A DNA stretch of 57,405 nucleotides from Leptospiraceae bacterium (GCA_017996175.1 JAGOHK010000017.1:1-57405), one strand, 5' to 3'; counted from the first letter of the stretch, positions 28,463 through 37,703 are shown. Notes: a model not told the origin generated them from the letters alone. Numbers and translations: made by a program.

Positions 28463-29332
28463 ATGGGATTACAATATTTCATGACAAGGATTTTTTCCTT
28501 GCATTCTCTCTTTAAACTTGTTTTTATTGATAAAAAGTTCAGAGAAAAAAATAAATTGAAAAATTTTTTGAAAATAATTTCCCTTACTCTTCTAATAAAT
28601 ATTTCTATTCAATCAGAGGAATTTAATATCATTTACTTTGATCCAGATGGGAATTTAAGAAATATTACAAGTCTACAATCAGAGGGGAACAAATATTTTC
28701 AATCCTTATCTCCCGAAATTAATTTCTGGGTGATTGCAAGTGAACAAATTCTAGCAACTGAAATGGAAAGATTAAAACCACAATTCATGATCGTGCAGTC
28801 CTTGTATTATTCGCGTCAAAAAGCAAGTCTTGGACTTAAACCATATTTTATTTTTCTATCAAAGGAAAATCATTTTTACGTAAAAAAAATAATTACTATG
28901 AACCCAGATATTAAAACATTGGATAGCCTCGAAAATAAAGTAGTTACTTCAGCCTTACCTAAAGAGATTACAAAAGAGCTTACAGGTGGAGAGAGAAATT
29001 GGAGAATTCTAACTGTTCCCAAAGATATGGATGCATTAATGGCATTAAAATTTAAGCAGGCAGATGCAGCACTAGTCGCAGAAAATAGCATCGAAGCTTT
29101 TAGAAAATTAGATCCAACCGATTCACAGAATATAAATACTATTTTTACAACGAAAAGTATTTTTTTACCCCTTGGAGTCTCTACAAAATTTAGTACGAAT
29201 AAAGATCTAATAAATAAATTGACAGAGTATATGAAGAAGATAAAAAGCGATACTAATGGCTCTACTTTTATCAATATGATGAACTTTGATGATATTTCCG
29301 ATAATAAAAAGACGTTGAGTGGTGTGCCTTAA
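28463..29332 (+). CDS. Periplasmic PhnD/phosphonate-type substrate-binding-like protein
   Basis: A 289-residue frame whose mature part looks like a PhnD/type 2 periplasmic binding protein: an N-terminal strand, a stretch with LDSLENKVV and LMALKFKQADAALVAENS (the interdomain region), then a helical C terminus. An alternative TTG at 28556 would leave MKNFLKIISLTLLINISIQS, a much better signal peptide, so the true start may be there. There is no ABC permease or ATPase gene nearby, which argues for a sensing role rather than transport. It shares an operon with the next gene (1-bp gap) and is divergent from the HAMP-SpoIIE phosphatase. Confidence 0.7.
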   Translation: MGLQYFMTRIFSLHSLFKLVFIDKKFREKNKLKNFLKIISLTLLINISIQSEEFNIIYFDPDGNLRNITSLQSEGNKYFQSLSPEINFWVIASEQILATEMERLKPQFMIVQSLYYSRQKASLGLKPYFIFLSKENHFYVKKIITMNPDIKTLDSLENKVVTSALPKEITKELTGGERNWRILTVPKDMDALMALKFKQADAALVAENSIEAFRKLDPTDSQNINTIFTTKSIFLPLGVSTKFSTNKDLINKLTEYMKKIKSDTNGSTFINMMNFDDISDNKKTLSGVP

Positions 29333-29333
29333 T

Positions 29334-30275
29334 ATGCGATTACAATACCTTGCGTTCCTCCTTTTAATGTTCACTCTAAATTGTCAGTCACCCGTTCGAG
29401 TAATCGATACAATGAAATTTCATCCGGGGAAGAAAAAAGTTTTTATTTTATTATCTGAACAAATTTCTAGTTTTGAGGTTGTAAAAAATTCCTTCATGGA
29501 AGAGGGAAAAAACGAATACCAATTTTTAAGTCTCAACCTAGATGGAAATTACGAGGATATAGACCAGTTACCCGCTAAACTTCGAAAGTTAAAACCAGAT
29601 TTAATTCTTTGTATTGGTTCTAAATCTCTAGAAAGTGTTGCTGGTAAAATTACAGAAATTCCTGTATTATTTGCTATGGTTCTGGACTACCAAAAATTTC
29701 ATCTTGAAAAATATGGAAATATTGCAGGGGTTTCTCTTAATATTCCGCCCGAAACAGTTTTTTATAACTTTAAAAATTATTTTGGAGAAGTAAATAACTA
29801 TGGAGTTATTTCCAGTCGAGATCACCTATCTAATCTTCGAGAAAATAAAGAAAGATTACAAAATGCAAATATCAATCTTTCTATTTCCGAAACTAATAAC
29901 GCAGAAGATGTTCCAGCAAAATACAATTCGCTTAAGAAATATATCCAAGCTCTCTGGATGATTCCTGATCCCAAAGTGATTACAGAAGAGAGTTTTTTAT
30001 TTTTAGTTGATAGCACTATTTCAGATAAAAAAAGTTTCATTGTTTACTCAGAGCAATTTGTAAAAGCAGGTGCACTTTTTAGTACCTCTCCCAACTATTC
30101 AACCATTGGCTCACAGCTCGCAATTAAATCTCAGCAAATTCTAGAAGATAAACAAAAACCATCTGAAGTAGGAATTTCCCCGATCATTGGTACTTTTCTA
30201 ACTGTAAACAAAACTACCATGAAAAAACTTGGACTTAATATTCAAATGGATGGAATCGATCAAGTGTTTGAATAA
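29334..30275 (+). CDS. Lipoprotein of the ABC_sub_bind (TrpX-like) family
   Basis: A 313-residue protein from ATG 29334; the frame extends upstream with GTG codons but those fall inside the previous gene. The N terminus MRLQYLAFLLLMFTLNCQS is a lipoprotein signal with probable lipidated Cys17. The rest resembles the periplasmic ABC_sub_bind family (two Rossmann-like lobes; KLKPDLILCIGSKS, PVLFAMVLDYQKF, IAGVSLNIPPETVF). These bind tryptophan, tyrosine or related ligands in other bacteria. No transporter genes are adjacent, and the gene lies 1 bp after the PhnD-like gene, supporting a joint sensory role with the divergent phosphatase. Confidence 0.8.
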   Translation: MRLQYLAFLLLMFTLNCQSPVRVIDTMKFHPGKKKVFILLSEQISSFEVVKNSFMEEGKNEYQFLSLNLDGNYEDIDQLPAKLRKLKPDLILCIGSKSLESVAGKITEIPVLFAMVLDYQKFHLEKYGNIAGVSLNIPPETVFYNFKNYFGEVNNYGVISSRDHLSNLRENKERLQNANINLSISETNNAEDVPAKYNSLKKYIQALWMIPDPKVITEESFLFLVDSTISDKKSFIVYSEQFVKAGALFSTSPNYSTIGSQLAIKSQQILEDKQKPSEVGISPIIGTFLTVNKTTMKKLGLNIQMDGIDQVFE

Positions 30276-30278
30276 CTT

Positions 30279-30917
30279 TTATTTAAAAAATATTCCTGGG
30301 TAAGCAAGAGTTTCATATTTAATTTCATTTTCGCCAACTATTGCTACTAGTTCAATTCGAATTAGTTTTGGAATTTTTTGTAATTCAAGAGTGCTCCACT
30401 CATCTTGCCATTTGTCGCCGCGCTGGGAATATTTTAATTGGAAACTTTTGACATGAGATAAAATTACATGTTCAGTTCCACCAGTTCGAGGATCAATATC
30501 CACCATTTCGTCTTCGCGGCGCATGAGATAATAATGCTCACAGTCTTCGCACATCTGGCGTAAAAAATAACTAACTTCTCGAATGGCAGGTGAACCAGTT
30601 TCTTCTGAGTTAGTATGATTAGCGGCAAATGTGACAGTATCCGCTCGACCGTTTGTAGTAGATTCATTTTTGGCTTCGAAGATAAGACGTTTATGCCCCT
30701 GAACATAAAAGGTTTGAGAAAAAGTAGAACGTAGGTTTTCAAGAGCGAAAAAAATTTCTTTACGAGTAGTCCCACCTCTCGGATCAGAATCCCGCGAAAT
30801 TTTTAGAGCCGCATAATAAGCACCAAAGATGCCACTAAAAATTACGCCTAAAATAGCAACTACAATCGAAAGCTCAATTAAAGTCATCCCTCTTCTAAAT
30901 TTTGCGCGCATAATCAT
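30279..30917 (-). CDS. Type II secretion minor pseudopilin, GspJ-like
   Basis: A 212-residue prepilin-like protein. The prepilin peptidase site is RRG|MTLIE (cleavage after Gly10, Glu at +5), followed by a hydrophobic helix (SIVVAILGVIFSGIFGA) and a soluble domain. It is last of three pseudopilin genes in the order H-I-J on the minus strand; the length and position suggest GspJ. It would join the tip of a type II secretion pseudopilus. Core T2SS genes (GspD, E, F, G, K, L) are absent from the window. It converges with the upstream binding-protein gene across 3 bp. Confidence 0.82.
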   Translation of the reverse strand: MIMRAKFRRGMTLIELSIVVAILGVIFSGIFGAYYAALKISRDSDPRGGTTRKEIFFALENLRSTFSQTFYVQGHKRLIFEAKNESTTNGRADTVTFAANHTNSEETGSPAIREVSYFLRQMCEDCEHYYLMRREDEMVDIDPRTGGTEHVILSHVKSFQLKYSQRGDKWQDEWSTLELQKIPKLIRIELVAIVGENEIKYETLAYPGIFFK

Positions 30918-30931
30918 AAATAACCTATATT

Positions 30932-31447
30932 TTAAAATGTACTCGATTTAATTGTTTCAACGGCATACACTTTTTCCCCATAGCCAGACGGAAAATAAAT
31001 ATTAACCTTAATGCGGAAAACCTTTATTACCCCACCTGTCTTTGAAGCGGAGGATTTTCCTCTTTTCTTTAAAAGGTCATCCATTTTTGAATTTGCATTG
31101 GAGCCGAGTAAGTCATCTGGATTTGACTTTTGTTTTTTTTCTCCGCCTTGTTCGGCAAGCTTTAAAAGATCAAGTTCCTCTTCTTTGATTTCTGTTTCAT
31201 ACCTATAACCTTCATACCCTGGAATCTCTCCCTTGGAACTAGTTGTTTCTAACTTGGGGCTTGCATCAATTTGTGCCATTTTGATTTTAGCAAGAAATAC
31301 GGCATTCGTAAGGGTAATTGATTGTCGTTGTAAAGAAAGACCTTTACTGATGAGAGAGAACGTAAATACAATTGCACTAGCAGCAATGGCGAGTGCAATA
31401 GAAATTTCAATTAAAGTAAAGCCGCGCCTAATTCTATTTATCTTCAT
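30932..31447 (-). CDS. Type II secretion minor pseudopilin, GspI-like
   Basis: A 171-residue prepilin-like protein with cleavage site RRG|FTLIE (after Gly9, Glu at +5) and a hydrophobic helix (ISIALAIAASAIVFTFSLI). The soluble part has an unusual charged, Lys/Ser-rich stretch (GGEKKQKSNPDD, LLKKRGKSSASK). Its position between GspH-like and GspJ-like genes, overlapping the former by 14 bp and 14 bp before the latter, supports the GspI assignment. It is probably translationally coupled within the four-gene operon. Confidence 0.8.
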   Translation of the reverse strand: MKINRIRRGFTLIEISIALAIAASAIVFTFSLISKGLSLQRQSITLTNAVFLAKIKMAQIDASPKLETTSSKGEIPGYEGYRYETEIKEEELDLLKLAEQGGEKKQKSNPDDLLGSNANSKMDDLLKKRGKSSASKTGGVIKVFRIKVNIYFPSGYGEKVYAVETIKSSTF

Positions 31448-32000
31448 CTGATTCCTTGATTCGAAACGTACTATCTTGTCCTGCGCCTGAGGTTCTATTC
31501 ACTTCCCCATTCTTCACTACAATCTTTCCGTTGTATCTATAAAGTAAAACTGTTTTATTAATTGAATTCGCATCTTCCCCAATATGAATATTATAATCAC
31601 CCGCAACACCGTCGTGAGTAAATGGAATTACTAACACACCGGTTTCATATTTTACACCACGTAAATCGGTAACATCCACAACGCGGTTATTCGATGGTAA
31701 ACTCACTTCTAAAACTTTTTTATGTTGAAGTCCTTCATCGGCGCGAATGATTTTGGATGCGGTGTATTTATTTTTTTCCATATCAATTTCAAATAGCACA
31801 GTTTGGTTTCCAATGATGGCGGTTTGATAAGAATAAAAAAGTCCTGCTTTCATTTTATCGGTTGTATCTTTTGCAGAGGGGCGAATGAGTCCAGAAATAC
31901 TGGTCGCCATGAGCGCCATCAGTAGTCCTAAGATTGAGACTACAACTACTATCTCAATTAAGGTCATCCCTTTTCTAATTCTTAATTTGTGAAATTTCAT
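31434..32000 (-). CDS. Type II secretion minor pseudopilin, GspH-like
   Basis: A 188-residue prepilin-like protein with cleavage site RKG|MTLIE (after Gly11, Glu at +5), hydrophobic helix IVVVVSILGLLMALMATSI and a soluble C-terminal domain of ~155 residues. It overlaps the upstream small lipoprotein gene by 4 bp (ATGA arrangement) and the downstream GspI-like gene by 14 bp, giving a tight operon. Size and order fit GspH (GspH, I and J form the tip with GspK in other systems, but no GspK is seen here). Confidence 0.8.
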   Translation of the reverse strand: MKFHKLRIRKGMTLIEIVVVVSILGLLMALMATSISGLIRPSAKDTTDKMKAGLFYSYQTAIIGNQTVLFEIDMEKNKYTASKIIRADEGLQHKKVLEVSLPSNNRVVDVTDLRGVKYETGVLVIPFTHDGVAGDYNIHIGEDANSINKTVLLYRYNGKIVVKNGEVNRTSGAGQDSTFRIKESDEDK

Positions 32001-32263
32001 TTTGTATTTCCTGTCTGAATTTTGTCAGACACAACATCATCTGTATTTGATTTGCAAGGTGCATCTAATTTGCAAACAGTGCCGATAAAAATAATAGAAT
32101 TTACACCACCATCGCATTCAGCCATTGTACGATTTCCGCTACAAAATAAGGTAAATGCTCTTAGGCATTTTTGTTCATCGTCTTTTTGTTTTTTACAATC
32201 TGCATCTTGTGTCAGTTCACATTGAGTAAAAATAAATAAACAAATTGTTAAAATACAACGCAT
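31997..32263 (-). CDS. Small Cys-rich lipoprotein in pseudopilin operon
   Basis: The frame is open to 32458, but ATG 32263 is preferred because it begins a lipoprotein signal (MRCILTICLFIFTQC, lipidated Cys15), leaving 88 residues. The mature part has six more Cys, spaced like paired disulfides (ADCKKQ, KCLRAFTLFCSGN, ECDGG, VCKLDAPCK). It begins the GspH-I-J operon with a 4-bp overlap. A role in the secretion system, for example as a pilotin-like lipoprotein, is only suggested by position. Family not recognised. Confidence 0.65.
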   Translation of the reverse strand: MRCILTICLFIFTQCELTQDADCKKQKDDEQKCLRAFTLFCSGNRTMAECDGGVNSIIFIGTVCKLDAPCKSNTDDVVSDKIQTGNTK

Positions 32264-32734
32264 CCCGAATTGTGTAATCTTTGCAACCGCGCATATATTT
32301 TTATATTGAAAGCTCGCAAATTTTTTTTGCAAAGAGTAAACTATAAGAACCTGTCTGAAAAGGATATTAGAGGCTCTTGGAGTTTGACTTTTATGAATAG
32401 AAAAACATCTTCTAAGACACGCTCTAAAAAAAGAAAGGAGTAAAATAAACTTTTTCATCAGAGAAATAAAATCCTACCTTACAATCATTTAAAATCAAAA
32501 TACAAAATATACAAGTTTTTTGTAAATCTCAGAACTTATTTTTTAAATAGTGTCTAGTATTTCGTCTAGATTATATTTATATACAACAAGCTAAATGGGT
32601 TTTCGGGATTATTGATCTTGTAAATCAGGTTAATCGACCCGCTAAAGCCCAACAGCCGAGCTATGTCTGAAAAATTTCTTTTATCGAAATTCAATTTAAC
32701 TTCTGTATACTTTCGTAAAGTAAAATGTTAGATT
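32264..32734. other. Intergenic region before the pseudopilin operon
   Basis: About 470 bp between the pseudopilin-operon start and the end of the large cyclase gene, both on the minus strand. The lipoprotein frame is open through 32458 but I prefer the internal start. The remaining ~275 bp are AT-rich, with no repeat copy, RNA gene or clear promoter consensus that I can support. Confidence 0.4.
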
Positions 32735-35700
32735 TTACATATTCTTTACTTTTTCATATAAGTTCCAAAACTGATTGGATGGATTGCGACAGTCTTTATT
32801 TACACTTAGTTCTTCTTTGATTCCTGTTACAAAATACATTTCGACGTCCCCTTTATTTTTGGCTTGCACTTTTCCTCTGTATTCACAATCAAAAAAGTCT
32901 TTTACAAGGTTGTAGGTTGCACTCGAAATATTAACTTTTCCAGCAATGCCACTCGACTCCATTCTAGACGCAATATTAACTGTATCCCCCCAAACATCAT
33001 AGGTAAACTTTTTTTCTCCAATTACTCCCGCAATTAATGGTCCTGTGTGGATACCGAGGCGTAACTCCCAGTAGGGATGCCCAAGTCCTTCTTTTAGTTT
33101 TTTTACTTGGAACATCATAGCTTGAATTTCAAGTGCCGCTAAAACGCAGTCGATAGGATGTGTAGTATTTGTCATTGGAATTCCGCCGGCACACATATAA
33201 CTATCTCCAATTGTTTTGAGTTTTTCCAAATTAAATCTTTCCATGAGAGAATCAAAATAAGAAAAACATCCATCCAATTCAGTAATCAATTCAGTTGGTG
33301 TTAGTTTTTCTGCAATTTTTGTAAATCCTTTGAAGTCGGTGAACATTACAGATACAGAATCATAAAACACTGGTTTTGTAGTTCCTTGTTCCTTTAATTC
33401 TTTTGCAATTTCTTCTGGTAGAATATTGAGGAGTAATTTTTCGGATTTTATTTTTTCTTGTTCTGTTTCTGTTCTTGCTAACTCTGCGATTCTTTGTTCC
33501 ATCTCGGCTTCTTTTTTTGCTTCTTCCGATTCTTCTAGTAAACGTGCATTGTAGATCACACCAGCGATTTGATCAGCAAAGCGCATAATTTTATTTATCC
33601 CCGAAGGACTTATCTCTACATTTTTAGAATGTGCAGTAAGATTGATAATTCCAATCACTTCATTTTGAAGTATCAAAGGAAACTGAAGCATTGATTTTAA
33701 TAAACCTTTTCTTTGTATTTTAAAATCAGTTTGGTGTAATTTGTATTCTTTTCCGTCAAAATGATTTGTAATTTTTCTTTTCGAGAGCGCAATGTCGGGA
33801 CAATAAAAAGGAGTTTTATCTTTGTAAGTCTGATACAAAACTCCAAGAGATTCATTTAACTTCATTCTAAAGTTTAGGAAAAAATCTTTATCAAATTCAA
33901 TTTTTGAATCATAAACGGAAAGATTTTCAGCAGAATAAAGTTTATCCTTTTTTTTAGTGACCAATAAAATCCAAACGATTTCAAAACCGGTTTCCTCTCT
34001 GAGATAGGAATATATATCTTTTAAGATATTTGCAATATTAGAATTTGAGTTAATGATTCGAGTGAATTCATTTAGCTTTTCTAATTCTTCTTGTTGTTTT
34101 AATATTTTAATTTCTCCATTTTTTTGTTGCGTAATATCGCGACAAAGACCATCGAGCGCAATTATTTTTCCTTCTTTACTCAGTATTGGTTTATTTGATT
34201 GTTGTATCCATTTTTCATTTCCATATCTATCAATAATTTTATATTCATATAAAGGTGGAACATTGCCATGTAATAGATCCAACCAAATATCATAAAAATA
34301 CTTTGCGTATTCAGGATGAATTAATCGCATAATTAATAAAGGATTTTCAATAAAATCTTGGGATGAATATCCATATATATCCATTGCAGATGGACTGACA
34401 TATTCGTATTTACCGCTCGGTACTGATAAACGATATATCATCTCTCCTAGACCGTTAATCAAACTTCGATATCTCTCTTCGCTTTCGATTAATTTTTGTT
34501 CTGCAATTTTACGTGCTGTAATATCTTCTTTAATTGCAATGAAGTTCATTATATTTTGATTTTCATCAAATATAGGAGCAATGATTGCATTTTCAATAAA
34601 TTCTTCTCCATTTTTCTTTTTATTTATGAATTCTCCATTCCAAGTTTTGCCAGAATTAATTGTTTGCCAGAGTTCTTTGTAAACACTCACGGGAGTTTTT
34701 CCGGATTGTAGCAATCGCGGATTATTTCCTTTTGCCTCTTCAATCGAAAATCCTGTATGCTCAGTGAATTTAGGGTTTACATATTCAATATTTCCTTTGA
34801 TGTCAGTAATAAAAATTGTAGCGGGATTCTGTTCAACAGCAACAGAAAGCTTTTTAATTTGTATTTCTGCCGTTCTGATTTCTGTTACATCCTTATGTAC
34901 TCCAACTAAACGTTGCACTTTACCTGTATGATTGTCAAATTCTTTTATACCGCGTGAGAGGATAATAAGAATTGTTCCGTTCTTATGAATCATTCTAAAT
35001 TCAATTTCAAAGCGGAGGTATTTTTTATTTAAAAATTCTTTTATATAAGTTTTTACTTTTCCCAAATCATCTGGATGAATTAATTTCTCGAAGGTAGATA
35101 ATTTTTTTTCCAATTCTTCCTCTCTATATCCGAGCATAGAGAGCCAAGCTGGAGAATAATAGACACCATCCGTTTCTAAATTCCAATCCCAGAGTCCATC
35201 AGATGTTGCCAAAAGTGCAAGGGATAATCGCTCTTCGCTCACACGTAGTTTTTCTGTTCTCTGTGAGATTATAATCTCTAGATTTTCATTGATATGTTTT
35301 AGTTCATTGGATTGTAGTAATGCCAATTTATAAACTTCTGACTGCTGCCAAGAGACTATAAAGAAAAAAACAATTATAACTAAAAACATTATATAGGGTG
35401 TTAGCAACGCATAAGGTTTTGATTGTAATACTGTGAAATAATAGAAATCATAGATACCAGAAGGAATGGTAAGTAAATATACGAATACAAGAATCCCTCC
35501 ATATTTAGTTTTTGTTCGATAAACAAAAATAAAACAAACCACAATCGCAAAAATAATTGTGAAAACAGAGAGAATGGATGTATATTTAATATTAAATTCA
35601 ATTACCTTTGAAACCGTATCCGGAAGCCAACCCAAAACTAAGAACGGCAAATAGAGAGTTGCCATTCCACCAGTAATCTGTTTTTTATATTTTTTGAAAA

Positions 35701-36520
35701 CTTTCGTAAATTCTAAAATATAAATTAGGGTCAGATAAGTCCAGACAGCTAAACCAGAACGGGAAATTTTTTCTAAAAGTAAAGTATCTGAAAAATTAAA
35801 AGTGATAATATTATTTAGATAACTTAGAGGATAAATAAGGCATAGTAGGGAGAAAGGGATATAATAACTAGTGTGTTTTGACTTACGTTTGAAAGAAAAA
35901 ATTAGAAAATATAGAAAAATAACAATGGAAACCAAAGCCATTGCACGAATGAAATTAACGCTAAATAAATTTCTCCAAAAAACATAAGTTTCACCGTTCT
36001 CCCGATTTGAAATAAAAATTCCATTGACTGAATTTTTTTCACCGAATTTTGGAAGTAACTCAATTGCTAATGAATTATTTTTTTTAATTGTATTGAGAAG
36101 ATCGGGAGATAATAGGATACTAATTGTGTCATGACTACGACTGGTGTAACCTTTTTTTATATCACCCCTCTTAGCGATTAGTTTGTTATTCAAATAAATA
36201 TTGCAAGCATAGAATATGGGGGGTATGACGATTACCCACTCCTCTTGTTCTAAACTCGAATCAATTGAAAATTCTGATCGTAAAGTCAGCATTCTATTAT
36301 GTGCTGGAAATGCGGATAGTGTTTGTTTGCCTTCGTAATCTTGAAATCCGAACTGATCAATATCGACAGTTATATATTTCCCAATACTTTGTTCTGTTTC
36401 TAATATTTTGAATTGTAGATAGTGTTCTTTACTGAAATTCTTTATTTCTGTTTGGGAGAAAATAGCATTTATTAATGCAATATAAAAGAATAAGAATAAA
36501 TGCAGTAAATTCCAAGTCAT
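32735..36520 (-). CDS. 7TM-DISM sensor with PAS domains, GAF and class III adenylate cyclase
   Basis: A 1261-residue membrane signalling enzyme. After a signal peptide (residues 1-22) there is an extracytoplasmic beta-rich 7TMR-DISMED2-like domain (about 25-185), seven TM helices (about 190-400), a coiled coil (about 400-430), three PAS domains (about 430-550, 550-675, 675-800), a GAF domain (about 815-960) and a class III nucleotide cyclase (about 1030-1210). The cyclase has both metal Asp residues (FTDFKGF and TIGDSYM), the adenine-specifying Lys and Asp (EKLKTIGD and YDVWGD) and the transition-state Asn/Arg (VNIASR), so cAMP synthesis is predicted. The input ligand is unknown. No cAMP receptor is seen in the window. 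Confidence 0.93.
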   Translation of the reverse strand: MTWNLLHLFLFFYIALINAIFSQTEIKNFSKEHYLQFKILETEQSIGKYITVDIDQFGFQDYEGKQTLSAFPAHNRMLTLRSEFSIDSSLEQEEWVIVIPPIFYACNIYLNNKLIAKRGDIKKGYTSRSHDTISILLSPDLLNTIKKNNSLAIELLPKFGEKNSVNGIFISNRENGETYVFWRNLFSVNFIRAMALVSIVIFLYFLIFSFKRKSKHTSYYIPFSLLCLIYPLSYLNNIITFNFSDTLLLEKISRSGLAVWTYLTLIYILEFTKVFKKYKKQITGGMATLYLPFLVLGWLPDTVSKVIEFNIKYTSILSVFTIIFAIVVCFIFVYRTKTKYGGILVFVYLLTIPSGIYDFYYFTVLQSKPYALLTPYIMFLVIIVFFFIVSWQQSEVYKLALLQSNELKHINENLEIIISQRTEKLRVSEERLSLALLATSDGLWDWNLETDGVYYSPAWLSMLGYREEELEKKLSTFEKLIHPDDLGKVKTYIKEFLNKKYLRFEIEFRMIHKNGTILIILSRGIKEFDNHTGKVQRLVGVHKDVTEIRTAEIQIKKLSVAVEQNPATIFITDIKGNIEYVNPKFTEHTGFSIEEAKGNNPRLLQSGKTPVSVYKELWQTINSGKTWNGEFINKKKNGEEFIENAIIAPIFDENQNIMNFIAIKEDITARKIAEQKLIESEERYRSLINGLGEMIYRLSVPSGKYEYVSPSAMDIYGYSSQDFIENPLLIMRLIHPEYAKYFYDIWLDLLHGNVPPLYEYKIIDRYGNEKWIQQSNKPILSKEGKIIALDGLCRDITQQKNGEIKILKQQEELEKLNEFTRIINSNSNIANILKDIYSYLREETGFEIVWILLVTKKKDKLYSAENLSVYDSKIEFDKDFFLNFRMKLNESLGVLYQTYKDKTPFYCPDIALSKRKITNHFDGKEYKLHQTDFKIQRKGLLKSMLQFPLILQNEVIGIINLTAHSKNVEISPSGINKIMRFADQIAGVIYNARLLEESEEAKKEAEMEQRIAELARTETEQEKIKSEKLLLNILPEEIAKELKEQGTTKPVFYDSVSVMFTDFKGFTKIAEKLTPTELITELDGCFSYFDSLMERFNLEKLKTIGDSYMCAGGIPMTNTTHPIDCVLAALEIQAMMFQVKKLKEGLGHPYWELRLGIHTGPLIAGVIGEKKFTYDVWGDTVNIASRMESSGIAGKVNISSATYNLVKDFFDCEYRGKVQAKNKGDVEMYFVTGIKEELSVNKDCRNPSNQFWNLYEKVKNM

Positions 36521-36674
36521 AATAAATTTCTATGGTATTGTTTTATTAGTATTTCCGAAAGCAATCACTTATTTATTTGCCAGCCCAAAACCTGAAGTAA
36601 TTACTTTTTCTGGCATAAGTAGTTTTTTGTTTTTGGAAAACTTTTATATATGCCTTTTGCGCGCACTTTTTCGC

Positions 36675-36703
36675 TTGACTTGTCAACTGTATGCAGATAT
36701 ACT
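36675..36703 (+). promoter_or_regulatory. Sigma-70-type promoter for the STAS gene
   Basis: TTGACT at 36675-36680 and TATACT at 36698-36703 are separated by exactly 17 bp. They would give a transcript starting near 36710, about 100 nt before the STAS gene. The spacing and near-consensus hexamers make this the best vegetative promoter match in the window. Confidence 0.65.
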
Positions 36704-36808
36704 TCTCCATCGTTCTAAAATAAGCCTTATTACTAACGTTCAAAGAATAAGTTTCGTTGTATTTCTTAACTTTTTAGCGTCTGTAGAATAAGTGAGAAGG
36801 TAAAAGGA

Positions 36809-37159
36809 ATGTGGATAAAAAATATGAAAGTTGAACTAAAAATGAAACCTCCATTCGCAATCTTTCGCATAGAGGGCAAACTTGGGTTTTCTGAGTTAGT
36901 TCCGATTCGAGCCAAGCTAAATCCAGTATTACGGGAAGCTAAGTATAAAATTATATTTGATCTAAAAGATTTAGAATCAATCGACTCTTCTGGTGTTGCC
37001 CTTTTATTTCATGTTGCCCAGGAAACTTCTTCTTATAAAGACGGATCATTTTCATTAGCCGCTCCAGGTGATTTCGTAAAAGACGTCATGGTTTTATCTG
37101 GAATTTTTAACAAATTCATTGTCCACAACACAGTTGATGAGGCGATTCAAACCACCTAA
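36809..37159 (+). CDS. STAS-domain anti-sigma-factor antagonist
   Basis: A 116-residue SpoIIAA/RsbV-like STAS protein. The key loop is DLESIDSSGVALL: Asp59 and the phosphorylatable Ser61 (by alignment with the SpoIIAA MDSSG motif). In such systems a serine kinase of GHKL type phosphorylates the Ser and an SpoIIE/PP2C phosphatase removes the phosphate, and the unphosphorylated form frees a sigma factor or other target. All three component types occur in this window (GHKL at 25.9 kb, SpoIIE at 0-2.4 and 26.7-28.4 kb), but they are not adjacent, so pairing is inference. An alternative start is the internal Met at residue 6. No sigma factor is encoded nearby. Confidence 0.9.
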   Translation: MWIKNMKVELKMKPPFAIFRIEGKLGFSELVPIRAKLNPVLREAKYKIIFDLKDLESIDSSGVALLFHVAQETSSYKDGSFSLAAPGDFVKDVMVLSGIFNKFIVHNTVDEAIQTT

Positions 37160-37280
37160 ATTATATAATTACTGTAAGGTTAATGTCTATATACCGGATG
37201 CTCTCTGGTTTCGTTTTCATCCTTCTAAACTTACTAGACGTTGGTATTTGTGGTTTGGGGAAAGTTATCCGAAATGAAAT

Positions 37281-37435
37281 TAAAGATTACCACCGATGAA
37301 CACCGATAAAAGAACGATAAAAAAGGATAAGGGTTCAAATCAAATTATGAATATTAAAGACCTCTCGTATCTTTTATCGGTGTCCTCGGTGTCCTCGGTG
37401 TCCTCGGTGTCCTCGGTGTGCATCGGTGGTAATCA
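37281..37435. repeat. Dispersed palindromic repeat, copy C, with 9-bp tandem expansion
   Basis: Left end TAAAGATTACCACCGATGAA, right end CATCGGTGGTAATCAG. The core (AGAACGATAAAAAAGGATAA...CTCGTATCTTTTATCGG) is in the same orientation as copy E and opposite to A and F. At 37381-37416 there are four perfect tandem copies of TGTCCTCGG, where copies B and E have a single CTCGG motif, before a TGTGCATCGG variant. It sits between the STAS gene and a small hypothetical gene. Confidence 0.88.
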
Positions 37436-37461
37436 GTTTCTTTTTATTTGTTGGTAATGTT

Positions 37462-37695
37462 ATGATGATTAAACGTTATGTTGGAATGGGCGATTACGAA
37501 AAAATAGAAGTTGAGATTCTAGAAAATGGTTGGGTTGAATGCATATATGACTGGGATGGTGGGGCACACAATCCGAATCGCTCAAGGACGACTGCCCGCG
37601 AATTTCTAGATAATATTCCTTATGATGTAACAAGACTTTTTAATCCAAGTGACTTACAAGAATTAACCACTGAATTGCAAAAGTATTGTCTATAG
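37462..37695 (+). CDS. Small hypothetical protein (77 residues)
   Basis: A 77-residue frame from ATG 37462 (another ATG follows at 37465); the longer frame from a GTG at 37426 would run into repeat copy C and is disfavoured. The product is soluble and acidic, with GWVECIYDWDGG and DLQELTTELQKY. It has no signal peptide, membrane segment or known motif. It is bracketed by repeat copies C and D, so it may be a mobile cargo or an ordinary gene caught between repeats. The ribosome-binding site is weak. Family not recognised. Confidence 0.55.
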   Translation: MMIKRYVGMGDYEKIEVEILENGWVECIYDWDGGAHNPNRSRTTAREFLDNIPYDVTRLFNPSDLQELTTELQKYCL

Positions 37696-37703
37696 AAACT
37701 AAA

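Noticed and set aside
37381..37416. Four 9-bp tandem units as a possible CRISPR or minisatellite
   Set aside because: No spacers, units too short, no cas genes; it is an expansion inside repeat copy C.
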